64,000 nt of DNA, from positions 41,946 to 105,945 of the forward strand of contig JABYQR010000141.1 of NCBI GenBank assembly GCA_022592445.1. Reading direction: 5' to 3'. The stretch is from Cytidiella melzeri. Its lineage: Eukaryota; Basidiomycota; Agaricomycetes; Polyporales; Irpicaceae. Positions 50,133 through 63,289 of this stretch are shown here, piece after piece (within the stretch, counting starts at the first letter, position 1; every line of letters starts with the position of its first letter). The position numbers and the translations under genes are program-made. A model generated the notes under the pieces. That model was not told where the DNA came from. It searched no databases and was given only the letters and a program-made list of their open reading frames with translations.

Positions 50133-53100
50133 AGAGGACTCCAGGTGAAACCGCACCCTCGAGTCCCTCTGGAAAAACCTACATAGAAGAAGTGGAGGAC
50201 AATGATGATTCCCCCACGGACACAGTTTTTAGTCCCCCTGTAGTAATTACTCGCCCCGCTCAGCAACCTGATTCGCCGCCTTCAGCTTTATTTAACGACA
50301 TGTATAACTACTACGAAACTTTGTCGTCTTGCATAGTGCCTGAAATAGATCCGCTTAGCATGCATTTCCGAGTTCCAATAACGCTCAAAGGAGTGTTCAG
50401 AGAAAAGGGCATCAAAGCTATGATTGACTCAGGAGCCACCGCATTGTTCCTAAGTCAAGACTTTGTCAACCGGCACCGAGTACGTACGGTCCCCTTAGAA
50501 AGACAGATCCCACTCCACAACATCGATGGGACTCTAAATCAAGGAGGACGTATCACACACAGAGCAGAGCTCGAACTACAAGTTGGGGCTATCAAAGAAA
50601 ACGCAACATTTTTGGTCACAGACATCGGACCAGAAGATTGCATTCTAGGCCTACCCTGGCTTCGCAAAGCAAACCCCAAGATCAATTGGGCTACCGGAGA
50701 AATGGAGCTGGAAGCCGAAGAAGACTTCGAACCCTTCCAGTCTATCACAGCCAATCGGAAGCAGAGACGAGCCTGGCTCAGAGCCGGTATCATTCAGGAC
50801 ACCAAAGAAGAGCTTTGGTCCTGTGCTAGCTATACGTACTCTACAGATATTGCGGCTAAGGCCCATCAATCCAAAGAGCAACAGACATTCGAACAGATGG
50901 TTCCAGAAGAATACCGCAGACACCAGAAAGTCTTTTCCGAAGAAGCATCACAGCGCCTCCCAGAGCACCAACCCTGGGATCACACGATTGATCTAACAGA
51001 GAACCCGAAGATGTTCAGATCCAAGGTCTACCCCATGTCTCCGAATGAACAAGCGGAGTTAGACAAGTTTATTGAGGAAAACCTAGCGAAAGGATATATT
51101 GTCCCATCCAAGTCGCCCATGGCCTCACCGGTATTCTTCGTCAAGAAGAAGGATGGCAAGCTTCGGCTTGTTCAGGATTATCGACGGTTGAATGACATCA
51201 CGATCAAAAACCGCTACCCACTCCCCTTGGTATCAGACATTACCAATCGACTTCGTCAAGCCAAAATCTTCACTAAGTTTGACGTACGATGGGGTTACCA
51301 TAACATTCGGATCAAAGAAAATGACGAATGGAAGGGTGCATTTGTGACAAACCGAGGGCTGTTCGAGCCTAAGGTGATGTTGTTTGGCATGACCAATTCT
51401 CCAGCCACGTTTCAAGCAATGATGAACTCCATCTTTGCTGATCTCATTGCGGAAGGAAAGGTCTCAGTGTACCTGGATGACATCCTCATCTTCAGCTCAG
51501 ACATCACGGAACATCGTAAACTCGTCCATGAAGTACTAGCAAGACTTGAAGCCAATGACCTGTACCTTCGTCCCGAGAAATGCGAATTTGAACAGTCACA
51601 AGTCGAGTACTTAGGTCTAATCATCGGTAACGGAAAGATCCGTATGGACTCGGGTAAAATAGAAGCTATCACCAACTGGCCGGTACCACAGAACCTCCGT
51701 GATGTACGCGGCTTCATTGGATTTGCCAACTTCTACCGACGTTTCATCAAGGACTTTGCACGGCATACTCGTCCCCTACATGATCTCACCAAGAAAGACC
51801 AACCTTGGAAGTGGGGAGAAGCACAGCAGAACGCTTTTCAGATGCTCAAAGATGCGTTCACTCAGGAACCCATCCTAGTCACATGGGAACCCGATCGTCC
51901 CACACGTATTGAAGTTGATGCGTCTGGCTTTGCAACTGGAGGGGTTCTATTGCAGAAACTAGAGGATGGACAATGGCACCCAGTAGCGTTCCGGTCTCAG
52001 TCTATGGCCGAAGCGGAACGGAACTATGAGATCTATGATCGAGAAATGCTCGCTATCATCAGAGCTCTCGAAGATTGGCGTCACTATCTGGAAGGATTAC
52101 CCGCGCCCTTCGAGATTATCACAGATCATCAGAATCTGCAGTACTGGCGTACCGCTCAGGATCTGTCTAGACGACAAGCTCGGTGGTCCTTATACCTTAG
52201 CCGGTTTGATTTGTGTTGACCCACAAACCCGGAAAGACCCTTACTCAAGGTGACCCGCTGTCCAGAGTTAGAACCTTGGAAGTGCTAGATGCATCAGACA
52301 ACAAAGAACAAGTTGTGCTGAAACCCGAATACTTCCAAACCATAGCTGCCTCAAGTACTCTAGAAACAGACCCATTGGAAGCTCGAATCAGAGACATCAG
52401 CCTTCGAGAAGCAGAGGTGGTTCAGGGATTAGCCAAGCTAAAGAAGGACGGACCCCGGAAGTTGACAGATGGTGGACTAGAGTGGGAAGAAGACAGCGGA
52501 CTGGTGTACTACAAAGGAAAGCTGTACATTCCCAAAGATCGAGAAGTCCGAAAGGAGATTGTACGTCGATGCCACGATGCACTACCAGCAGGACATCCTG
52601 GTAAACAGCAACCCTGGAACTAGTAACACGGCACTATTGGTGGCCTCGTATGGCATCATTTGTAGAACAATACGTCCTCGGATGTGACAAGTGTCAGCGA
52701 ACCAAATCAGCACAGCACCCGGTTGCCCCAATACAGCCTATCGAAGTACCAGACGGACCTTGGCAGGTGGTTGGTGTAGACTTAGTCGGACCACTCCCAC
52801 GTAGTAAGGGATTTGACATGATTGCCGTGTACACAGACTTGTACAGCAAGCAAACACATGTAATCCAACTCAGTCTACGGTCACAGCAGACGGTATAGCC
52901 GACCTTCACATCAAAGAGTGTTCAGGCTCCACGGCATTCCCCGACAGTTTATATCCGATAGAGGACCCCAGTTTGCAGCTCGTGTCATGCAAGCGTTGTA
53001 CAAACGGCTAGGCATCACTGGCGCCATGACTACCGCCTACCACCCTCAGGCCAATGGTCAAACGGAAAGAACCAATCAAGAGGTAGAAAAGATTCTACGA

Positions 53101-53882
53101 CTCTTTGTTGACCAACGACAAGATGATTGGGCAGAATACATCCCAGTGGCTGAATTCGCCATCAACTCCGGGTCAACTCATCTACTCAGCACTCTCCGTT
53201 TGAAGTCATGTACGGGTATCTACCGGACTTTACCATTCCCATTGGTCGTCAAAGTCGCATGCCGAATCTAGACGCACGTCTAGAAAAGCTCAGACAGGTT
53301 CGGGCAGAAGCCGAAGCTGCCTCGCGTCTATCTAAGGAAAAGATGGCCGAAGCTTCCGCATACACCCGCAGAACTACTCCAGTCTTCAAGGAAGGGGACC
53401 TCGTGTGGTTGTCTTCCAAGAACGTCAAAGTACATCAGCAGTCTGACAAGCTAGGGCCTAGACAGCTTGGTCCATTCACAGTTCTTCAGAAAACCGGTGA
53501 ACATACGTATCGGATCAAACTCAAATCCGGATATCGTATTCACGACAACATCAACGTCGAACGGCTATCTCCGTATCGAGGAAACGAAGTAAACGGCCTC
53601 ATACCAGAACCACCAGCACCGATCATAGTAGATGATCAACAAGTCTATGAAGTCGAGAAGATCCTAGACAGTCGGATCTATCGGAAGCAAATGCAGTACC
53701 TAGTCAAATGGAAAGGCTATGGAGAAGGCGATGTAACGTGGGAACCTGCAGTAAATCTGACCAATGCGAAAGAGAGCATTGCAGAGTTCCACGCCAGACA
53801 TACCAACGCGCCTCAGAGATTACCCAAAGCACTCTTCGACTCCATCCTTGGAAACCGTTGGAGAACATCACAGAAGCTATAG
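50133..53882 (+). pseudogene. pol: pol of B2 (PR-RT-RNase H intact; integrase frameshifted)
   Basis: The first 2.1 kb (to 52219) is a single frame. Protease IDSGATALFLSQDFV is near 50420. RT has DGKLRLVQDYRRLNDIT near 51150 and YLDDILIFSSD near 51470. RNase H has ITDHQNLQYWRTAQDLSRRQ near 52120. One base is missing at about 52212. Further breaks near 52610, 52890 and 53180 split the integrase (CDKCQRTKSAQHP; DRGPQFAARVMQALYKRLG; TERTNQEVEKILRLF). The last frame (53208-53882) ends with a chromodomain MQYLVKWKGYGEGDVTWEPA. Confidence 0.9.
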
Positions 53883-53958
53883 CATCTGACCTCGAGTGGG
53901 CAGATGGTAGAGTCCCTGGTCTTAGTTCATCGAGGCGATGAATTTTAGGAGGGGGTAA

Positions 53959-54694
53959 TGACATGGATAGTCCAACAGAGACCGGATTTTCCAATATTGT
54001 CACAAGTTTACAGCCTTAGGCGCCTATCTAGAGCGCTTATTTTCCGGCTAGGAGTGTTACCGGACCTAACCCTAACCTGGGTCACGTGACATCCTGCCTT
54101 ATTTATCAATAGTCCAGACCCAAACCCTAGACTCAGTCTGGAGCGGTTCCAGATCAACCTAGGCTATTGTTCTATTGTTCCTCTTCCATTGATGGGATTC
54201 CCCAGGGATTCCCCCAGTCTTATTGTTCTATTGTTCTTTCTATTGTTCTATTGTTTATTGTTCTAGCTCTATTGTTCTACGTACCCTGGTCCTTGACAGT
54301 TACTCAGGTCCTTGACAGTTACCCGGTCTTGACAGTTACCCGGTTCCTTATTGTTCTATTGTTACTCCAGTCCCACAGTTACTCCAGTCCCTAGTGTGGG
54401 AACTGGTGCACAGACCACCCAGACACAGTATATATAGTACCCCTTACCCTCCCTGGTTCTGCATCTTGACCTCTTCGTCATTTGCACTGCCAGGTGAGTT
54501 ACTCAATGTAACCTAGTATAAGCATGCTATTAACTTCGTCATTTGCACTGCCAGTATCCGGCCTCTGTGCCTGCTTGCCTGCTCATCATCGACTCTGACC
54601 TTGTTGTCGTCGTTGGAGATCCCTTTCCTTTTCACCATCATCCACTCCACCCTTGTTTAGGGTTTAGCAGTATAGCAGCAGTCGCTCCGCGACA
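53959..54694 (+). repeat. 3' LTR of B2
   Basis: 736 bp. The intron-like segment is at 54494-54554 (61 nt). There are three rather than four of the GACAGTTAC-type U3 repeats. The self-primer copy is at 54463-54472. It is preceded by AGGAGGGGGTAA. Confidence 0.92.
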
Positions 54695-54779
54695 ACTTTA
54701 GCTACTCCAACCGGTCAGGCCGGGACAAGTCGGCTTTCCACGTTATTAGCCAGCGCTAATTGAGCCTCCTATCGCCTTG

Positions 54780-56310
54780 CGGATGCTATCATAAAGCTGT
54801 CGATGCAATACGCTCAGCTCCGTCTACCACTAGTGAATAGTCGGAGTCGCGGCAACACTAATTGCCCACCACTCGAGAATGATGCGTCCAGCTTCTTGAG
54901 CACAGGCTCAAGCCTTGGACAGGCTGCTGTGACCATTGGTTGAACTCCTGTTGACAAAGCATAAGCTTTGTCTTTCAGAAGTGGAGATTAGCGGAGAGTG
55001 GAGAGGGAGTGGGAATGTATGCACGTTGGTTGCGCTCCTCAATAAACTGGAGAAGAGAAGCTTTTCAGCTTCCTTCTTCTCTTTCAACTCAATCCTGTCA
55101 AGGAGGCTGAGTTGAGACATGGGACTGGAGACCTTTCTCATATGATCCTGGTTCTCCTCATGCTCAATGGTGGTTCAAGCCTGTTCCTCAATGACGTGTG
55201 CAGTTATGCAACAGGAGCGGTGCTATCCTAGCAAGGCAACACAAGACATTGGCACCCTTGTGCTTACCTACCTATGACAAGGAACTTTCTTGCCATCCTG
55301 CAGCATTGGAAGAATGGCACCATTATTTGGAGGGGGCAACTTATGATTTTTGCCGTCTACACTGATTATTGAAACCTTGCATTTCAAGGATGCACACAAA
55401 TCAAACTGGAGACAGGCACAATGGAGGTTGTACCTTTCAAATTCCAATTCACTTATATGGTGAGTGTAACCTTCACTGTTACACAGGTAGCCTTCAATCT
55501 TGTATGTGACATCAAGAGCATAGTGCCCATGTGGACGCAGAGTTGCTAAACCTTGCGTTCTTGTACACGTCCTCGTTCTTGGGTTTGAGCAGTTGGGTGG
55601 TGAGCTTTTGGAGCAACAATGCATCTGTACAGGCAGGAAGATGAGACTCCTCGTCTAACAAGGCCAAGACGCCTGTTGAGACTCACCCTCAAGAATACCA
55701 CACGTCTGCTTTAAGTGCAGCCATGAACACAATACACAGGCTGTGGCACGCTCAGAAAACCGGTCCCATGTGGCACGCCTGTTAAAAATGACCATCTCTC
55801 CTCGCAGGATCCTTCTGAACGCATCTTGAGCTTTGTCAAAGTTGGCAGTGTCTCGGAAGTGAGCTTGACACCAACAAAGCCAATCTCTTCTCTGAGTCTA
55901 ATATGAACAACAATATCATAGCTGTTAATGGCGGTATTTTCACAGGAATGCAGATGGACGGTCTGATTTGCAAAAGGTGGCGCAAGGACTGTGATCGATA
56001 CCAAATCTTCATAGTCTTGCTTGAAATGATTTTAAGCAGGGGTCCAAAGATGTCTGACTCCGCTGCCTCTGTATCTGGAGGTAATCCACAAAGCTTTACG
56101 TTGTAAGCACCAATCACTGAAAGTCCTTCATACATGAAGGCCGACAAGATTGTGCTACCCATTTTGGCATTGTGAGCACCCTGTACGGTGCGCATGACTG
56201 CACTCGTTGACAGGCACATCCTCCGAGGAATGAGGGGATTTGATGTAGTTGGTCATACGAGAACCAACGACAAAGCTCTTGAAGCCCTGGCTGGTCAAGT
56301 TTGTGAGCCA
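54780..56310 (-). pseudogene. Degraded middle region of a DEAH11/12-like helicase-RBR gene (copy 2)
   Basis: Minus-strand pieces in several frames: GAYNVKLCGLPPDTEAAESD (near 56100), LVSITVLAPPFANQTVHLHS with VGVKLTSETLPTL (56004-55850), YKIEGYLCNSE... ISELEFERYNLHC (near 55500), and LSLLDRIELKEKKEAEKLL (near 55090). They read like the segment between helicase and RBR parts of fungal helicase-RBR proteins. This assignment is from memory of the family and is uncertain. Stops and frame changes are frequent. The B2 3' LTR truncates the low-coordinate side. Confidence 0.45.
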
Positions 56311-56359
56311 TGGTCCGAACGCTGCATGTCTCAACTAAACAGAAACAAGATTAAGTGCC

Positions 56360-57150
56360 GCAATTGGTAAACAAGTTGTCACTCACCTGGTTGTCTTGCC
56401 AGTTGCACCTCTTGATGTCTCGCGTGCTGGTCCATTCTTCAAACTGAAGCAGCTCCTCTGTTTTGGGTCTGGACACTTGGTGCCCTCGTGGTACTCGACA
56501 TGGCAATTTGCGCAGATTTGAACGAGGCAAGAGAAATGCTGCCAGACAATGCCGCCTGGTGCATTGCAATAAACCTGGACGCAGTTGGGAGTTGGACAAT
56601 AGTGAAACTCAGAAGGTCAAGAGTAAATGTAAGCTAGGAAAGAGGCATGCACAAGGCGCTAGAAGTCTTTGGAAGTCAAGACTCTGCAGGCAATGCTTAA
56701 AGGTATTCTATTTGAGCGTTGTGCTTCATTCCCAAGGCAGTTTGAGGGGAAGGCCTTCGTGCCAACTGCGGCAAGCAGATAGGCTGTTACACAATGTTTG
56801 CACCATGTATGTCCACAGTCCAGTGTGATGGGTAAGGAAACTTTGTCGAGACAGATGGAACAGCCATTTGCTGTTTGTTTTCCAGTATTCAGATTTCTGC
56901 GTTGTTGAGCCTGTTGGATAATGAGACTAGCCACTTGCACTGCGTCCTTGTAACTTTGAGCGTCAACATCTTTGAGTCAATGTAGATGTTCCCCGCCCCC
57001 AACTCCTGCTGCAGCTTGACGAGGTCTGAATTCATAGTTAATCCGACGAGGTTACCATTGACAGGCAATGAGTGGGTTTTCTGAGCGCTAAGCTTGCCCA
57101 TCTGCTTCTGTATAGCTTGCTTAACCTGCTGAAGCCTGGAGCAAGGCCTG
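56360..57150 (-). pseudogene. RBR (RING-IBR-RING) C-terminal fragment (copy 1)
   Basis: From 57150 down: KQMGKLSAQ, then GNIYIDSKMLTLKVTRTQCK, a RING finger CSICLDKVSLPITLDCGHTW-C (near 56860-56800), and later CPTPNCVQVYC and ICANCHVEYHEGTKC (near 56590-56480), typical of RBR ubiquitin-ligase modules. A frame change follows before KTEELLQFEEW. It precedes copy 2 in the same orientation, so RBR comes before the middle region: two broken tandem copies. Confidence 0.55.
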
Positions 57151-57239
57151 TAAATGCAAATGCGTGAGTGGCATAAACCACCTAAATGAGAACATTGTCA
57201 AGAACACAACCAAACTCTATGAAGAGCGAGGAAGTGACG

Positions 57240-57600
57240 ACGGGGATGGAGGAACGACGAGCGAACTCGCGTGGACGATGACGACAAGGAAGATGATGAT
57301 GAGGGAGACACAACGACGAGGGAGCAGCTAACGATGAGCTAAAGACCAGGATATATTAGTACAGTGATAGACCTAGTACAAGGTGGACGTCACCTAAAGA
57401 CCAGGAGGTAGAATCTGAGGTCTTTAGGGAGCTACAGGGTAGGTTTATATACATCTCAGACAAGGACCCCTGGTACCGGGTCTGTACTCCTAACACTGCC
57501 GTATGGTGTGCTATGGTGCGATGTTCTACAATGTTCCACAATGTTCCAGCACCTTCTATGATCATGTGACCAGTCTGTCACATGCACTTGATCACATGCA
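57240..57600 (-). repeat. LTR-like remnant related to LTR D
   Basis: Shared features with LTR D are the order TATATACA-AAGGACCCC(A/T)GGTAC and, further on, GTTCCACAA-GTTCCAG with TCATGTGA. No clean ends or target duplication found, so this is a weak call. Confidence 0.35.
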
Positions 57601-58053
57601 GTAGCCATGTATCATCGATAAGATAAGATAAGGAAATAAAAGGAAAAGAAAGGAAAAAGTATGCATGTTTGTGACAAACATCCGCATTATTTGCTTTAAG
57701 CGCAGCAACAAACCCAGTACCTGTGGCACGCTTAAAAAACAGGTCCTATGCAGCACGCCCGTTGAAAATGACCGTCTCTCCTTGCAGGATCTTTTCAAAC
57801 GACATCTTGATGATGGCAATGAGCTAGATGACAGCGTGTATTTGCTGCAGCAGATGAACTTTTTGCTCTTGCTAATCAATTCTGCATATCTGGGCAGGTC
57901 AGGCAAATAATGCTCTAAAAACACTGCGGAATGGTTTGGTGTGCAAGGCACTGATTCATCAAACTTGGTTGCCCTCTCGATCTCGCAAATGATTTGAACC
58001 TCGCGGTGGCGGCCTAAGTGAACAAAGATTACATTTTGATATATCCTGTTCAT
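57592..58053 (-). other. Unrecognised ORF containing a duplicated segment
   Basis: A 153-codon minus frame without a known domain. Positions about 57719-57800 repeat about 55738-55820 (GGCACGC... GTTAAAAATGACC and CTCGCAGGAT on the older copy), so part of the helicase-RBR debris was duplicated here. The stretch 58054-58232 shows nothing. Confidence 0.3.
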
Positions 58054-58232
58054 TTTTCATTTCTAAAGTATGTTTTCGTGGCGAGAAATAATATTTTTTG
58101 AGACAGTAGACTTCAATTTGTGGGGCAAGGTGACATCATATTTCTCAATACAAGTACAAAAATTCAAATCATTAAGCTATCGACGACGTATTGAGGGGCT
58201 ATTTAAAACAATAGATGCATATCCAGTTGTAC

Positions 58233-59231
58233 TTAAGCTCTGTAGGTGACAATCTTGACCTTAACCATGATGTTCTTTTTCTTGGCAGCAAAGGTGTTAG
58301 CGAGGACAGCTTGCCCGACCTGCTTGAGTTGCGGGGCATACTGAGCCTTGACTTCACCGAGAACAGGTGTTTTAATGTCCTCAGTGATCTCTCCGTATTG
58401 GATAATCATCTTGTTGCCAGTGCCTTGGGAGTAGCGAATGCAACCAACGGGAGCATTGCATTGACGTTTCTTGACTTGGACGGGGCTGTGGAGATGAGTG
58501 GAACCCAGGTGTACATAGATTCTCCTGAAACCACGGTGTGATCTTGAATGACAGTGAAGGTGCAGGCCTACGTAACATTGGTAACAATGGCGAATGACGA
58601 TGAGGGACAAACATATTTTCATAAACTCGACAATCAGTTTATCGTTCTCATTGGCTGCAAGGTGGGCGATGACCAAAATGTTGAGCTTCCCCAAGTAAGT
58701 CTGGCCTTTAAGCCAGGCAGGACAGTAACCCACCGAGAGAGGTCTTGGAGGGAGGCGACGGCTGTCATGTTAGGGACGTAGGTCAAGTCCTTGCCAAGAC
58801 CCCAAGGGAAGGCGTGGAAGGACCAGGCAGCAAACAATTGAGATAGGCAAGGAGGGAGCAAACAACCCTGCCAGCATCCTTGGCGTTCTTGGCGGTGGGC
58901 ATGAGACGGTAAAGCTTCACCGCAAAAGAACCCATGGTGGGGAAGCTGCTGTAGTGGAGGTAGTTGCTGTAAGGGGTGTCGAACTTTTTGACGAGGGTGC
59001 AGCATTCGAAGAGGGTGAACTCACCAGACTCACAGATATCGACAAAATGGTACCAGGTGTACCCATGATGGATTGATCATGAATCATGCTATTTGCGAAG
59101 TCCCAAGTGGTGAAGTACTGGTTGTTCGACCCAATCTTCAAGTTGCCAGTACGGATGGCTGTTATCTCAGCGAGCTCAGCGCTAAGGATCTTAGCCATCT
59201 CCGCATCAATGGCTGCGATGAGGGTGTTCAA
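58233..59231 (-). other. Unrecognised multi-exon coding candidate
   Basis: Minus-strand segments that look coding but lie in different frames: AEMAKILSAELAEITAIRTG and NNQYFTTWDFANSMIHDQS (59231-59060), CCTLVKKFDTPYSNYLHYSS and SFAVKLYRLMPTAKNAKDAG (near 58990-58870), TYVPNMTAVASLQDLSRW (near 58760), and RYSQGTGNKMIIQYGEITED with KTPVLGEVKAQYAPQLKQVG (58440-58280). GT-AG junctions are possible but I could not fix a model. Family unknown. Confidence 0.35.
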
Positions 59232-62200
59232 GTTGGATCAGGTAGAAGTAGTCATTGTACTAGGGGCAAATCAGTATACACAAACTCTGGATTGAACCTG
59301 CTACACACAAAAATGAAGAGCAGTGACTTGTCTGAAAGGACAATTGGCTGAGGAAAGAGAAAAACAGCGTGATTTGCTTACAGGTCTTTGTTCAAGTGGC
59401 TGGAGATGGGGACCGGAGCAGAACGGGGCAACTCTTTTATGGGGAGGTGATGGAACTGGTCCGACTCTTCCAAAGTGTAAACATGTTTGAGGGGAGTCCT
59501 GGAGCTCCGCATTATTTGGGGATTGGCAGGAGAATTCTTAGCTCTCTGATTGCTATCCAATGGACAATGGGTGGTCAGATGGTCTTATTGTGGTGAGCAG
59601 CGTGCAGACCGCAACGGAAAGGTGAGGTCTGGAGGTCCAGCTGACTGATGAGAGGTGAGCTGTTTGGGTAGGTGCAGACCAGATGTTTTTGGGATGAATG
59701 GTGGCGTCGTCAGTTGAGCAGGAGTGAGGGGTATCTGCTGCTGCAGCCAATTATGGTGGAGGCCAAATGGTGTCAAGTTCTCAATAGATTGCAAATGCAG
59801 CACCATACTTCCGTCAACCGCATGAACGGTTGCTCCTTCCTATCTCATTTAGCGTCAGGATAGGGCCGTAAGGAGCTGGGAACGGAGCAAAGTTCTGATG
59901 GAAGCAAGATAACTCGGCAGTATCCTATTGTGCCTATTTTAAGATGGCTTCTGTTCCGTTCACACGTACCACTACAATTGAGGGGTCCATTTTAGTTGAC
60001 CCGGTGACCTGGCCTGATTCCAGCTCAGATTTTGGCTGCCTGTTGTCCTGGTTCCCCTGTAGGTCGTTTCAGTTTGGGGCCTGAATGACAAGTCCCCCAT
60101 TTTCACCAGAACTTGCTATTACGGACATTCTGTCGCTCTTTGAGTTTTCTATGGTACTCGCGAGATGTGTCTATAATTCTAACGTACAGGTTTACATTAA
60201 TTTGTGTCAAATAAGAAACAGAATTTTCACAATGCAGCTGAGTTAGACAGAAGAAAGAAAGTTTTGCCAACGTCCCTCGCGTTCTTTTCGTGTGAAGCAT
60301 GCGGCAAGAAACGTAACTGTTTTGTGAAGCTCCTCTTTGAATCAACGGCCCCCTATCTCGATCTCAAAACATTCTCCATACCTCACTTGCTTTATGAAAA
60401 GATGGTGCGGTGCAAGTTTCTTGACAATTTCCTCCAAAGAATACGCTTCGGAAATGGGGACGAGATTGTAACTGCCGTCACGATAGGGGAAGTGTAACCG
60501 CTTTTGACAATGATGATCCCACGGCAGTCTGAGTTACCAAGGTGATTCCTGGGCTCTGGTAGCGTTGCCAGATACTCTTCTATACCCAATGATTCTTCTG
60601 GCTCCTTCGCCGTTTGAAACGAGCCCAATTCTGCAAAGCTGGGGGCGACACAACAACAATGTGGACCTGTTGCAGATAAATAGAAAGCACGTCATTGAGT
60701 AGAGCAAACATACCGAGGCAGAATGCCACCAGAACCAGCATAGATTGATTAGGCCTGCTATACGGAATATTAAAAGCCAGGCAGAGAACTTTGGATGGGT
60801 GGCTTGAACCTTGAAATATCGCTCGTAGCTTTTTGAGGCCCTCCAGACCTTCAAAAACAGAGCCTGAACCTCAGGCTGAACCATAGCAGGGTGGTTCTTT
60901 GAGGTATAATCTTCACAAACAAACAATTCTTTGCAGCATGATGTGTGTACAAAATATCAAACAAAAAGAAAACCAGACAATGACTGCAGCCAGACACCCA
61001 CGACAAAGATGACGATGAGCAGAGAGAGCCGAAGCGCAGGACAAAGTCAGAACTCAACGCCCTCTTTAACCTCCCCGCCTGACAGATGACCTGGTACTCT
61101 TTGTACCCCTTGGATCTTCTGGCATGGCTGCAAGCGACGTCCCACCACCAATGTCTGTGTCACTCACCATGTCTTGCGACGTTGACAGTGTGGGGCCAGT
61201 TTTCTTTGCCTTGTCTTTTCCCTGGCTTTGGGCTGCTTTGGAGGAGGATCTTTGGCACCCTTGTCCTCTCGGAGGACCGTGTCAGCGGGGAGTTGGACCA
61301 TGTTGAAGTACCAGGTTCCTGCGGCTGGTGGAATGGCCACACTTCTCCCCAGGCCGCGTTCACTATTTACTGGTCAGCATGCGTCTTCCCATAGATCTGT
61401 GGCAATGTGCTTACTGATTGTTGCCGATGCTCAAACACCACCGGACGGCAGATTCTGAGCGGTAATAGCATTGTTGCTGAACTATATGATGAGCCACTTT
61501 GATACACTCTAGTTTTTGCTGCCACTGAGCACTGCCTTTATAGAGAGGCTTGAGGGATGTACTACAATTACAATATGTTACTATGTACTCTCTTCAACTC
61601 TTCCAGCATCAAACAATAGTTATCCAGCCAGCTCAGGTCCTCTAGCAATTCTTGGTGCTCTGGTGCCATTGTCTCCTACCCCCCTCCTTCGCTCGTCTAC
61701 AACACCCTCAAAGTATCCTTTGTTTTGCTATGGGTAGTGTTGTTATTTCAGTAAGACTAGACGTAGCATCCAACACATACCTCCCAGCTGTGATACCAGT
61801 CAACAAGCTTGGGCAGAGTATAGCCCTGAGGAAATATCCTTCAGAACTCATTGTCTGGGCTCAGAGGTATAGGGTCTGCACGCTGGTCGTGGCCGTGCCT
61901 CGCCACGAGAAGACTTCCAATCAGTGTTGATGGTGCGTGCGGCATGCCCCGCAGCTTCGTGAGCACAGCGTATACCTGTTGGTTTTGGCGTGCCTCCTCT
62001 TGCATGGCTTTCCTCAGTGAAAGTTGCGCATCATGAAGATTTGCACACGCAAAATCCATGACAACCTTGCATGGCAATGCCAGTGTTACCATTTTGTGTC
62101 ATGCAGAAGACACTTACTCGTGAGGTAGTCAACCTCTACATTGCCATGTTAATACAGTCGGTCATACCAACATTGACGGGGTGATATCAGATATTGTTGG

Positions 62201-63289
62201 GCAGTGAATAGTAACTCTGCCTTTCTCCCCTTCACTATCTATATGTGTACCGAAATTCTGCTACTTCCCACCACTGTCAAATGTTAGTTCAGCTCACTAG
62301 GCGACGCCTGATACGCGGTGGGGTTGTCAAACAGCAGCTACTTGAGTAGTTCCAATCAAATTTTAGCCGAGATCTTTCTGATATAGATGGGAGAAGTATG
62401 TCAGATTTACACTGCGTTGCATAATAGAATGCACCTGCATGGTTTTTTGTGCGCAATGACACACCCATGTCATGCTGCTCAATGTCAACAGCAGGGTGTT
62501 TTGAGAGGCATGAGTGAGCAGTTTGTGCAAGTGGTAGCGGTCACAAACAGCACTTATGTGTGACTGACTTTGACAATGTGCCAACCAACCTCGGAAAGGC
62601 TCCAGGTGTCCCCTTGCAGACAACAATTTATCAACTGCAGTTTATCAACCACAGCCATGTGGTGTTGTTTGCAGTTACAATCAGTTGAGAAAAGAGGAAT
62701 ATTGCAATCATTATAGTCTAAGTCTGCAATACCCATCAATGTGCTTGAGACACAACGTTGACGTGTGGGCTGTTTGCAGCCATCCATTGCACTAGCCTCT
62801 GTTACGCAGTGGCCTCACACTGTAGGGGGCCCCAAATTGCGGCTATCACTGCATCAGCTTAACTTAGGTAATATGCATTTGCCTCACCCGTGGGTGGCCG
62901 CAATTTTGCAGTCATCACTGCATTCGAGAGGGGCACATCCAGCATCCCAGGGGAATGGCGTACTTCTCACCGTGGCTGCTATTTGCAGTCACCCACGTCC
63001 TCATTGTGTTACTGACATAAACAATGGCAAGCAGCGCTCACGCGTCTAAGTCTAAACACAGTCTTGGCTGATGTGACGCAACCTTTCATTTATGATCTGG
63101 CCGGATCACAAAGCCTGAATGTTATCATAGGCCGCCTTGCCATACAAGCGCTATTAACTTCGGGTGTCGGCTACGGCAACCATGTTGCAAACCGCTAGTG
63201 GCAATCTGGCATTGGTTGCCACTAGTTTTGGTCAGCTTCGACTAACTTTCAGCCCGCTCGCGTAAAATATAACGCTAGCAACCGTTTTC
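59232..63289. other. About 4 kb without a supportable gene
   Basis: Only short ORFs. Minus 60926-60392 has possible coding pieces (VQPEVQALFLKVWRASKSYE; FQTAKEPEESLGIEEYLATL) in two frames, and minus 62092-61841 an unassigned 83-codon ORF. Positions about 62811-62990 hold three imperfect units around CCTCAC-(~25)-GC-(~8)-CA(G/T)TCA-CACTGCA. No element ends, RNA genes or known domains seen. Confidence 0.4.

Larger units (their letters stand above)
46886..54694 (+). mobile_element. Ty3/gypsy chromodomain retrotransposon B2
   Basis: 7,809 bp. LTRs are 46886-47627 and 53959-54694, both TGACATGG...GCGACA, and highly alike. Order: LTR, self-priming site, ORF0, Cys-rich leader, gag, pol with chromodomain, PPT, LTR. 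gag has one and pol about four frame breaks. The flanks GTCAC and ACTTT do not match, so no target duplication is present and the copy or its flanks have been rearranged. Confidence 0.93.
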
